DNA of 5,753 nucleotides from Acholeplasmataceae bacterium (GCA_012839485.1 DUNF01000021.1:1-5753); one strand, 5' to 3'; positions 1-5,635 are shown, counted from the first letter of the stretch. Notes: generated by a model not told the origin, from the sequence alone. Made by a program: numbers and translations.

Positions 1-396
1 GATTTAGGTGCAGATGATTATATTAGTAAACCATTTAGTGTTTTAGAACTTGTTAGTAGAATTAAAGCTAATTTAAGAAAAAGACCAAAGAAAAAGGATA
101 TTTTAAGTGTTGCAGGTATTACTTTGAACTTTTTAGAGCATACTTGCATTAAAGATGGAAAATTAGTAGACTTAACATTAAAAGAGTTTGAGTTATTAAA
201 ATACTTTATGGAAAATCCTAATAAAGCTTTATCAAGAGATGAACTTTTAAACAATGTTTGGGGTTATGATTATATTGTAGAGACAAGGACAGTTGACATG
301 CATGTCAAGACTTTAAGAGAGAAATTAGGAGATAGTAAGGATAAAGAACTAATTGAATCGATAAGATCAATTGGCTATAAGTTTAGTGTAAAATGA
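1..396 (+). CDS. phoP: OmpR/PhoB-family response regulator, 3' part (PhoP-like)
   Basis: This is the C-terminal 131 residues of a DNA-binding response regulator; the start and the phosphorylated Asp lie upstream of the window. The frame is open from base 1. It begins with the end of the receiver domain: residues 1-12 read D-L-G-A-D-D-Y-I-S-K-P-F, which contains the conserved Lys-cisPro pair (K10-P11). A Lys/Arg-rich linker (about 24-34) leads to a winged-helix OmpR/PhoB DNA-binding domain (about 38-131). That domain carries the usual landmarks: L-T-x-K-E-F-E-L-L, the recognition-helix region R-T-V-D-M-H-V-x-x-L-R-x-K-L, and the terminal R-S-I-G-Y-K-F. When phosphorylated it should bind promoter direct repeats and control transcription. 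The stop TGA overlaps the kinase ATG (ATGA at 393-396), so the two genes are translationally coupled. The PhoP name rests on the partner kinase architecture; WalR/YycF-like or other OmpR members cannot be excluded from this fragment. Confidence 0.93.
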   Translation, partial: DLGADDYISKPFSVLELVSRIKANLRKRPKKKDILSVAGITLNFLEHTCIKDGKLVDLTLKEFELLKYFMENPNKALSRDELLNNVWGYDYIVETRTVDMHVKTLREKLGDSKDKELIESIRSIGYKFSVK

Positions 397-2060
397 AAAA
401 GAGATTATTAAGTAGAGCGATTTTACTTTTCTTTCTCGTTTCAGTAATAGTCTTCTTTGTAACTGTAGTTATCATTAATCACAATAATGAAACAGCAGCT
501 GAAAGAGAAGTAATTAACTATACTCATATTTTAAAAAGACAATATGCAAGTGGAGAACATGATAAGTTAATTACTGAGGTAAAGAAAGTAGATCCAGATA
601 TTAGAGTTACTGTTATTGATAGTGATGGTGTTGTCTTGGGTGATAGTTTTTCTGATGAGATAACAGAAAATCATTTAGACAGACCAGAAATTAGGAATTT
701 AGGGAAAACATATATTCGTTATTCTAATACTTACAAAAAGACTTATCTTTACTATGCTACATTATTAGATGATGGCAATTATTTAAGGATAGCTTTAAGT
801 TTTAAGTATTACCAAATGAATTTGTATTTGTTTTTAACGCTTTTAGCACTTTTTATTGCATCAGGTGTAATACTTTACTTTATGCTAGATAAACAAATAG
901 GAACTACTATTGCCCCATTAAATGAGCAAATAGAAGAACTTTCTTCAATTGCGGGTTATAAAGGTGGTGAATTTGAGGAAGATGAAATTATTAAGTTAAC
1001 TAATCAAGTCGCCTATATTCACCAAATTCTAAAAAGCAATTTAGAAGCAATTAAGACTGAAGCAGAAAAGGTAAATTATATTGTAGATGCGCTTCCTTTA
1101 GGTGTTATTGTTTTAAATAATAAAGGTGAAATCAAACAAATTAATGAATATGGCAAGAAGTTGTTTAATTATAGTGCTAATATTACTGAATATTTGTATT
1201 TATCAAGAGTTGAAGAGTTTAATAATTTAATTAAAGAATCTTTAGAAAAGAAAGCATCAATGCAAGCAGATTGTCTGCTTGATAATAAGATTTATAATGT
1301 TTCAACTAAAGTAATTACTAATGAATGGTTAAATGAAGGTTTAGTGGTTATTGTAAGTGATATTGATTTAGTAAAAAGACTAGAAAAAGCTAAAAGAGAT
1401 TTCTTCGCTAATGCATCTCATGAATTAAAATCACCACTTACTTCAATTATTGGTCTGCAAGAGATGATTGAAAATAACTTCGTTTCTTCAAAAGAAGAAT
1501 TTGAAGATATTAACAAAAGAACGATTTCTGAGGCTAGACGTAGTATGAAGTTAATTAACGATATGCTTAGTTTAGCTGAACTTGAGAGTTTAAAAGCTAA
1601 ACCAATGGATCAAGAAGTTGATTTAAAGGTATTAGTTTTAGATGTATTAAAGAGCTTAGATGTAAAGATCAAAGCTAAAGGATTAAAAGTAGTAGTTGAT
1701 TTAGAAGATGCTATTTTAAAAGGGTCTTTAGAAGACTTTAGGAAACTTGTAGAGAATTTAATTGATAATGCAATTAAGTATAATAAAGAGCAAGGTTTAA
1801 TTAAAGTTGCAATAAAAGAAGGAAAAGATGAAATAGCTTTATCTGTAGAAGATACAGGTATTGGTATTAAACAAAAAGAACAAAAGAAAATTTATGAAAG
1901 ATTCTATCGTGTTGATAAAGGTAGAAGTCAAGAAGTTGAAGGCACAGGTTTAGGTTTAGCAATCGTCAAGTATGTAGTATTAGCATATGATGCAAGAATT
2001 GAACTTGATAGCACTTTAGGACTTGGTAGTAAATTTACTGTATATTTTAAGAAAGCATAA
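393..2060 (+). CDS. phoR: PhoR-like membrane sensor histidine kinase
   Basis: A complete 555-residue sensor kinase that should autophosphorylate on His and pass the phosphate to the regulator encoded just upstream. Order of parts: transmembrane helix 1 (about 8-28); an extracytoplasmic sensor of about 115 residues with the PAS/Cache-like signature R-V-T-V-I-D-S-D-G-V-V-L-G-D-S (71-85) followed by N-H-L-D-R-P-E-I; transmembrane helix 2 (about 143-164); a weak HAMP-like linker (165-215); and a cytoplasmic PAS domain (about 222-325, L-P-L-G-V-I-V-L-N near its start). The HisKA domain has H343 in S-H-E-L-K-S-P-L. The HATPase domain shows the N box (N455-L-I-D-N-A), G1 box D487-T-G-I-G-I and G2 box G517-T-G-L-G-L. 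All catalytic motifs are intact, and length and architecture match PhoR of Bacillota. The ATG overlaps the regulator stop, which fixes the start. The stimulus cannot be read from sequence; low phosphate is the usual one for PhoR, but cell-wall signals are also known. Confidence 0.93.
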   Translation: MKKRLLSRAILLFFLVSVIVFFVTVVIINHNNETAAEREVINYTHILKRQYASGEHDKLITEVKKVDPDIRVTVIDSDGVVLGDSFSDEITENHLDRPEIRNLGKTYIRYSNTYKKTYLYYATLLDDGNYLRIALSFKYYQMNLYLFLTLLALFIASGVILYFMLDKQIGTTIAPLNEQIEELSSIAGYKGGEFEEDEIIKLTNQVAYIHQILKSNLEAIKTEAEKVNYIVDALPLGVIVLNNKGEIKQINEYGKKLFNYSANITEYLYLSRVEEFNNLIKESLEKKASMQADCLLDNKIYNVSTKVITNEWLNEGLVVIVSDIDLVKRLEKAKRDFFANASHELKSPLTSIIGLQEMIENNFVSSKEEFEDINKRTISEARRSMKLINDMLSLAELESLKAKPMDQEVDLKVLVLDVLKSLDVKIKAKGLKVVVDLEDAILKGSLEDFRKLVENLIDNAIKYNKEQGLIKVAIKEGKDEIALSVEDTGIGIKQKEQKKIYERFYRVDKGRSQEVEGTGLGLAIVKYVVLAYDARIELDSTLGLGSKFTVYFKKA

Positions 2061-2078
2061 AAATATGCTTTCTTTTTT
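2049..2078 (+). terminator. Rho-independent terminator of the two-component operon
   Basis: An 11-bp perfect stem (2049-2059 pairing with 2064-2074) with an AAAA loop (2060-2063) runs into a T tract ending at 2078. The stem core is GAAAGCATA / TATGCTTTC. The last codons and the stop TAA (2058-2060) of the kinase gene form the left arm and loop, so the coding end doubles as the terminator. It should isolate the phoPR unit from the gene that follows. Confidence 0.85.
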
Positions 2079-2106
2079 AATAAAATAATGGAAGTTTTGT
2101 AAAAAG

Positions 2107-2119
2107 TATGTTATAATAA
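2107..2119 (+). promoter_or_regulatory. Extended -10 promoter for the c-di-AMP receptor gene
   Basis: TATAAT at 2112-2117 is preceded by TG at 2109-2110 with one spacer base, a classic extended -10 element. No good -35 hexamer lies 16-18 bases upstream, which is tolerated with TGN. The start would fall near 2124, giving a leader of only about 15 bases that still holds the AAGGAGG site (2127-2133). The 13 bases 2107-2119 are identical to those at 2697-2709, upstream of the methyltransferase gene. Confidence 0.7.
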
Positions 2120-2138
2120 AGCAAATAAGGAGGATTAT

Positions 2139-2462
2139 ATGAAGTTAATCATTGGGATTGTAGCAACAGATGATTGCAACAATGTGGTTAAAAGTTTAAT
2201 CAAAAACGATTATTTTTGTACAAGATTATCATCAACTGGCGGATTCTTAAGAAAAGGAAATACCGTTGTTTTAATTGGTGCCAAAGCTACAGAAGTTGAT
2301 AAAGTAATCAAAATTATAGAGAAAGAATCTAAAACAAGAAAAGCAATGGTTCCGAGTTCAGTAGTTGATGAGTATGGTATGACTACAGGAACTCCAATTG
2401 AAGTTACAGTTGGGGGAGCTACACTATTCATTTTAGATGTAGAGAAGACAGTAAAATTATAG
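2139..2462 (+). CDS. darA: Cyclic-di-AMP receptor, PstA/DarA family (PII-like)
   Basis: A 107-residue cytosolic PII-like protein that binds the second messenger c-di-AMP as a trimer; it is not the phosphate-permease PstA, which shares the name. The start M-K-L-I-I-G-I-V, the central block S-T-G-G-F-L-R-K-G-N-T (32-42) and the late block V-G-G-A-T-L-F-I-L (about 91-99) match the family in order and spacing, and the length (about 109 is usual) is full. T28, F36, L37, N41 and G47, ligand-contact positions in S. aureus PstA as I recall them, are kept; positions 24 and 26 are Asp and Phe instead of Asn and Arg. An AAGGAGG site 5 bases before the ATG fixes the start. It has its own promoter, is cut off from the kinase gene by a terminator, and is followed after 22 bases by a tRNA gene. 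Its downstream target is unknown across most of the family. Confidence 0.93.
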   Translation: MKLIIGIVATDDCNNVVKSLIKNDYFCTRLSSTGGFLRKGNTVVLIGAKATEVDKVIKIIEKESKTRKAMVPSSVVDEYGMTTGTPIEVTVGGATLFILDVEKTVKL

Positions 2463-2477
2463 AAGTATAATACTTCT
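2461..2477. repeat. 17-base near-perfect palindrome between darA and tRNA-Cys
   Basis: The sequence is AGAAGTAT-A-ATACTTCT, beginning inside the darA stop codon. As RNA it could form a stem of about 6 bp with a 5-base loop, but no T tract follows, so it is a poor terminator. It contains TATAAT at 2466-2471, 13 bases before the tRNA, with GACA (2447-2450) as a weak -35 half at 15-base spacing. It could therefore be a tRNA promoter -10 or a processing hairpin; the sequence does not decide. Confidence 0.45.
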
Positions 2478-2484
2478 ATAAAAT

Positions 2485-2558
2485 GGCTCCGTAGCCAAGC
2501 GGGAAGGCAATGGTCTGCAACACCTTGATCGTCGGTTCAAATCCGACCGGAGCCTCCA
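2485..2558 (+). tRNA. tRNA-Cys, anticodon GCA
   Basis: A complete 74-base cloverleaf with encoded CCA. The acceptor stem GGCTCCG (2485-2491) pairs with CGGAGCC (2548-2554). The D stem is GCC/GGC (2494-2496, 2506-2508). The anticodon loop CTGCAAC (2515-2521) has GCA at 2517-2519. The T stem is GTCGG/CCGAC around TTCAAAT. The discriminator is T (U73), the known Cys identity base, followed by CCA at 2556-2558. The anticodon stem (2510-2514 with 2522-2526) has one T-T mismatch at canonical pair 28-42. It follows darA by 22 bases with no proper terminator between them, so it may be co-transcribed and processed, and it ends at a strong terminator. Confidence 0.96.
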
Positions 2559-2572
2559 GATTAAAATTTATG

Positions 2573-2596
2573 AAGCCCAATTTGGGCTTTTTATTT
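2573..2596 (+). terminator. Rho-independent terminator after tRNA-Cys
   Basis: The stem AAGCCCA (2573-2579) pairs with TGGGCTT (2583-2589) around a 3-base loop, and T-rich sequence follows (TTT at 2590-2592, then ATTT). Its GC core stands out in this AT-rich region. It closes the darA/tRNA-Cys unit and marks the left edge of the restriction-modification cassette. Confidence 0.88.
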
Positions 2597-2696
2597 CAGT
2601 TGGTTTTGAGAAATATATAATTAAATTTATCATTTAGGTGTCTATTAAAAGATAAAAACAAATTTTATTACCACATTATAGAATTAATATATGAAT

Positions 2697-2709
2697 TATG
2701 TTATAATAA
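2697..2709 (+). promoter_or_regulatory. Extended -10 promoter of the restriction-modification operon
   Basis: TATAAT at 2702-2707 has TG at 2699-2700 one base upstream. No convincing -35 is present at 16-18 bases. Transcription would start near 2714, giving a leader of about 40 bases. A direct repeat GAATTA (2681-2686 and 2693-2698, 12-base period) lies just upstream and a 10-base palindrome (2706-2715) overlaps the predicted start. Both are possible operator elements, but simple AT-rich coincidence is likely enough to keep this uncertain. Confidence 0.65.
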
Positions 2710-2715
2710 TATTAT
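2706..2715. repeat. AT-rich palindrome at the predicted operon start
   Basis: ATAATATTAT reads the same on both strands and covers the end of the -10 and the predicted start site. A weaker outer symmetry (GTTA at 2700-2703, TAAC at 2720-2723) surrounds it. It could be an operator for self-repression by the methyltransferase or a host regulator; chance is a serious alternative at this base composition. Confidence 0.3.
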
Positions 2716-2753
2716 ATATTAACTAATACAAATAAAACAAAAAGGAGGATATA

Positions 2754-3722
2754 ATGCGAAAAACTAATAAAAAACAAGTAAAAACAAAAAAAACTACTAG
2801 AAATAAAACTATAGATTTTGAAATTACACAAGATAACAAATTTGTTCAAGAAGTTATACAAATAACAGAAAAGCAGTCCTTGTCTAATGTAATTAATAAA
2901 ACAATTAATGGAGATACTTTTGAAGTGCTAAAATTATTGCCCGAAAAAATTATTGATTTATTAATTGTTGATCCTCCCTATAATTTATCAAAAAATTATC
3001 ATGGAAATATATTTGATAAACAAAAAGAGTTAGAATACGAAAATTATACTAAGAAATGGATAGATGCTGTTATTCATACGTTAAAAGATGATGCCACAAT
3101 CTATGTATGTTGTGATTGGGAAAGCAGTTTAATTATCGGTAAAGTCTTAAAAGAATATTTCAAAGTTAAGAATAGAATTACATGGCAAAGAGAAAAAGGA
3201 AGAGGAGCAAAAACAAATTGGAAAAATGCAATGGAAGATGTTTGGTTTGCAACTAATTCAAATAATTACACATTTAATGTGAACGATGTTAAAGTGCGAA
3301 AAAAGGTTATAGCTCCATATAGAATAAATGGTCAACCCAAAGATTGGAACGAAACTATAGAAGGCAATTTTAGAGATTCTTATCCAAGTAATTTTTGGGA
3401 CGATATTACAATTCCATTTTGGTCTATGCAAGAAAACACCGCACATCCCACGCAAAAACCGGAAAAATTAATAGCTAAATTAATTTTAGCTAGTAGTAAT
3501 AAAGGTGATGTTGTATTGGATCCCTTTTTAGGTTCTGGTACAACCTCAGTAGTTGCGAAAAAATTAGGTAGAAAATACATAGGTATTGAGTATAATATGC
3601 AATATTGTGCGTGGGCAGAATATAGACTTGAAAAGGCTAATGTTGATAATACAATACAAGGTTATGTGGACGGAGTATTTTGGGAAAGAAATACATTAGC
3701 AGCACAGCAAAAAAACAAATAA
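2754..3722 (+). CDS. Type II site-specific adenine-N6 DNA methyltransferase (beta class)
   Basis: A 322-residue methyltransferase that transfers a methyl group from S-adenosylmethionine to adenine in a specific site, protecting host DNA from the nuclease encoded next. The motif order is that of the beta class: catalytic motif IV D73-P-P-Y-N-L first, a target-recognition region (about 145-225, with R-E-K-G-R-G-A-K-T-N-W-K-N at 146-158), motif X H231-P-T-Q-K-P, then the AdoMet-binding motif I D256-P-F-L-G-S-G-T-T and I-G-I-E at 276-279. DPPY points to N6-adenine. All motifs are intact. The first 20 residues are very Lys/Arg/Thr-rich and precede the usual I-N-G-D-T-F start of the domain at residue 51. 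AAGGAGG 5 bases before the ATG supports the start. The recognition region resembles, from memory, the enzymes of the HincII/HpaI group, so a GTYRAC-like site is a reasonable but unproven guess. An A8 run (2786-2793) lies in codons 11-14. Confidence 0.95.
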   Translation: MRKTNKKQVKTKKTTRNKTIDFEITQDNKFVQEVIQITEKQSLSNVINKTINGDTFEVLKLLPEKIIDLLIVDPPYNLSKNYHGNIFDKQKELEYENYTKKWIDAVIHTLKDDATIYVCCDWESSLIIGKVLKEYFKVKNRITWQREKGRGAKTNWKNAMEDVWFATNSNNYTFNVNDVKVRKKVIAPYRINGQPKDWNETIEGNFRDSYPSNFWDDITIPFWSMQENTAHPTQKPEKLIAKLILASSNKGDVVLDPFLGSGTTSVVAKKLGRKYIGIEYNMQYCAWAEYRLEKANVDNTIQGYVDGVFWERNTLAAQQKNK

Positions 3723-3746
3723 AATATTTTAATATGGAGGTACAAT

Positions 3747-4907
3747 ATGTATAATCAAATTGTTATTGATGAGTTAATTAATTTTATTCATAATAATCCA
3801 AATTTAAGTAAAGAAAAATTAACTGAAGCAGTAGTAAAAAAATTTCAATTAACAAAAGATAGAAGCGTGTATTATAATAAATATTATGCTATTAGGTTTT
3901 CAAAATCTAGTAGCGACAATTTCAGTAATACAGTATTAGGCTTATCTACTCTACAAAAGTATGATCATTTACCTTTTATAATTTGTCTTAATACACCAAA
4001 TGAAAACAAATTAATGCTAGCTAACACAAGTTTTTTGAAAAAAATTAGTCATTCTTCTCACAAATTAAGAAGAGATAATATTAGAGGATCCTTTAATGGC
4101 ACCGACATAGTACGCCGTTTTGGTACAATTGAGAATAATGAAAATAATTTTGAAGAATTGTTTTCTTTTCATCAAGAAATTCCTTTTGAAGAAAATTTAG
4201 ACAGACTTGTAGAGAGTACTAATAATATTATTGGAAGAAAATTAAGATATGATAGTAATCCTAAAGGTGATGCTAATATATTAAATTCAGTTGATAGAGC
4301 TGAAAAATTTATAGCTTCAAAATATTATGACGAATTAAATGCGGATTTATTTACTAAAGTAAAAAAAGTTAGGAATGAAATATTGATAGCTACTTTAATT
4401 GATAATGTAAATATAAGAGGACGAGTCATAGAATATTTAATTACTCATGGAAATTCTGATAATCTTAGTGCCAACATTATTAAAGCTTTGCAAAAAAAAG
4501 AACCATTACCAGAAATTAAAACTGATAATGATTTAGGCGATTATAACAAAAATTTTGATTTGTATGATTCTAAAACCGATATTAAAACAAAAATTTTGTA
4601 TTTAAAATCAGCACCTAAGGCGTTTAATATAGATAAACTATTAACTTTTTTATCCAAAGACAAATCTATCTATTTGATTTATTTTGTTGGATTTGAATCA
4701 AACAATGAAATTAAGACATTTCTTTGCTCGGTTTTTAATACTAAACTACTTGAGGGGACGGGTGTTCAATTTCATTGGGCTGGAAGGAATTCACGAGGTG
4801 TGGCGCAATTCAATGGAGCTATTATAGATGATATTTTGAATGAGAAATTAAATATTATTAATAAAAACAAAGCAAGAGAATGGTTACAATATTTAATTTC
4901 TATTTAG
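3747..4907 (+). CDS. Type II restriction endonuclease, PD-(D/E)XK, HincII-like core
   Basis: A 386-residue protein expected to cut DNA at the site the upstream enzyme methylates. The C-terminal half (about 215-386) carries a PD-(D/E)XK nuclease: helix acid E229 in R-G-R-V-I-E-Y-L, then D265, and D278-I-K280-T-K. The 13-residue step from D265 to D278 and the D-x-K equal those I recall for HincII (D114, D127, K129). The following S-A-P-K-A-F-N-I (288-295) parallels HincII S-A-Q-A-P-N-I, its DNA-recognition loop, and V-Q-F-H (340-343) matches a C-terminal HincII motif. The N-terminal half (1-180) has no counterpart in the 258-residue HincII; it has a conserved-looking block around 94-118 (F-L-K-K-I-S-H-S-S-H, then D-N-I-R-G-S-F) and may help bind DNA or dimerise. 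GGAGG 6 bases before the ATG supports the start. It lies 24 bases after the methyltransferase gene. No signal peptide or membrane segment. The endonuclease call is firm from context; the HincII link is from memory and unverified. Confidence 0.85.
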   Translation: MYNQIVIDELINFIHNNPNLSKEKLTEAVVKKFQLTKDRSVYYNKYYAIRFSKSSSDNFSNTVLGLSTLQKYDHLPFIICLNTPNENKLMLANTSFLKKISHSSHKLRRDNIRGSFNGTDIVRRFGTIENNENNFEELFSFHQEIPFEENLDRLVESTNNIIGRKLRYDSNPKGDANILNSVDRAEKFIASKYYDELNADLFTKVKKVRNEILIATLIDNVNIRGRVIEYLITHGNSDNLSANIIKALQKKEPLPEIKTDNDLGDYNKNFDLYDSKTDIKTKILYLKSAPKAFNIDKLLTFLSKDKSIYLIYFVGFESNNEIKTFLCSVFNTKLLEGTGVQFHWAGRNSRGVAQFNGAIIDDILNEKLNIINKNKAREWLQYLISI

Positions 4908-4949
4908 TTATGCATATATTAAGTATTTTTCAATCGAAAGGAGGAATAT

Positions 4950-5600
4950 ATGAATATTAATGTTTTTGAAGACCAACATTTAAAGTATTTTTTATATTTA
5001 GAAAAAGAAGTTATGAGTACATTCGAATATTCAACATTGGATATAATGAATAAAAATAATTTTTCATTTAAATATATTAATTTATTACAGGCAATTTGTA
5101 GTGAATTTGAGGTAGTTGCAAAAGCTTATTGTGAATTATTAAATGAGCCTGATGCTGATTCCATTTTAAAATATGGAAAAGTTATAATAGGTGAACATCC
5201 AGAAATAACAACAAAAAATGTAAGGTGTTATGAAAATAGTAACCTTATATATGTCCCATTTCAAGATTGGGTAATCCCAACCGCTGGAAATAAGAGTGAA
5301 AAACCCCCTAAATGGTGGACTATTTATAATAAAATTAAACATAATAGGCTTGCCTTGAATAATGATGGAGAATATAAGGGGATTGAAAATTATAAACTTG
5401 CTAATCAAGACAATGTTATGAATGCTTTGGCTGGATTATACTTATTAGAAATGTATTTTTTTAAAGACTTGACTTTAAAATCTCCTAATGTAGCGTCTGA
5501 TATTTATATTCCAACAGGACAATATGTGTCTAATTTATTTGATTTACCGAATTGGTCATCAACTATTTCAATTGGACCACTAATAATTAATAATATCTAG
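4950..5600 (+). CDS. Unknown 216-residue protein of the restriction cassette, possibly HEPN-like
   Basis: Not recognised. It is predicted soluble, with no signal peptide or membrane span. Three parts can be seen: an N-terminal, probably helical segment (about 8-65) with the hydrophobic run F-K-Y-I-N-L-L-Q-A-I-C; a middle strand-like part ending in W-V-I-P (107-110); and a striking block P119-P-K-W-W-T-I-Y-N-K-I-K-H-N-R (119-133), followed by a helix A-N-Q-D-N-V-M-N-A-L-A-G-L-Y-L-L-E-M-Y (151-169). The pairing of an N-x-x-K-H motif with a hydrophobic helix recalls HEPN-like bundles of nucleic-acid defence proteins, but the catalytic R-x4-6-H of active HEPN RNases is not present in exact form, so this is only a hint. 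AAAGGAGG 5 bases before the ATG gives strong translation. It follows the nuclease gene by 42 bases and is likely co-transcribed. It may be a restriction accessory factor, a second defence effector, or a passenger gene. Confidence 0.85.
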   Translation: MNINVFEDQHLKYFLYLEKEVMSTFEYSTLDIMNKNNFSFKYINLLQAICSEFEVVAKAYCELLNEPDADSILKYGKVIIGEHPEITTKNVRCYENSNLIYVPFQDWVIPTAGNKSEKPPKWWTIYNKIKHNRLALNNDGEYKGIENYKLANQDNVMNALAGLYLLEMYFFKDLTLKSPNVASDIYIPTGQYVSNLFDLPNWSSTISIGPLIINNI

Positions 5601-5624
5601 GATGAAATTTAATTTAATATTAAC

Positions 5625-5635
5625 TATGATACAAT
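5625..5635 (+). promoter_or_regulatory. Extended -10 promoter-like site for the HD-domain gene
   Basis: TACAAT (5630-5635) is preceded by TG (5627-5628) and one spacer base, in the same TATG-N-TA-N-AAT form as the two other promoters here. No clear -35 is visible. The start would be near 5642, giving a leader of about 33 bases. A second TATAAT at 5652-5657 lacks the TG and would leave almost no leader. No convincing terminator hairpin lies between the end of the upstream gene (5600) and this site. Confidence 0.5.

Larger units (their letters stand above)
2754..5600 (+). other. Type II restriction-modification cassette with a third gene
   Basis: Three genes in one direction, separated by 24 and 42 bases, each with its own strong Shine-Dalgarno site and no visible terminator between them: methyltransferase, endonuclease, unknown protein. 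The order M before R suits safe establishment in a new host, since protection is made first. The cassette lies between the tRNA-Cys terminator and an HD-domain gene. ATA makes up 11/27, 10/38 and 6/20 of Ile codons in the three genes, against 1/9, 8/52 and 1/10 in the regulator fragment, kinase and darA (hand counts). This suggests transfer. No integrase, terminal repeat or duplicated tRNA end was seen, so it is not called a mobile element. Confidence 0.75.

Noticed and set aside
18..254. Open reading frame of 78 codons on the minus strand.
   Set aside because: It lies wholly inside the response regulator gene, with no ribosome binding site or family features; a shadow of the real frame.
394..396. 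Possible use of TGA as tryptophan (mycoplasma code).
   Set aside because: TGA ends the response regulator at the expected family length, in an ATGA overlap, and all Trp codons seen are TGG.
2600..2621. Possible promoter with TTGGTT (2600) and TATAAT (2616-2621).
   Set aside because: The spacing is only 10 bases, there is no TG element, and the stronger extended -10 lies 80 bases downstream next to the gene.
2561..2753. Search for an attachment-site repeat of the tRNA-Cys 3' end or an integrase gene marking a mobile element.
   Set aside because: No second copy of the tRNA end was seen before 5753 and no recombinase is encoded, so an integrative element is not claimed.
3258..3580. Two overlapping minus-strand open frames of about 65 codons.
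   Set aside because: Both lie opposite the conserved methyltransferase motifs (HPTQKP and the AdoMet-binding motif), which explains the openness of the opposite strand.
5166..5408. Minus-strand frame of 80 codons with a hydrophobic start.
   Set aside because: It is opposite the well-translated 216-residue gene; the hydrophobic look comes from AT-rich complement codons.
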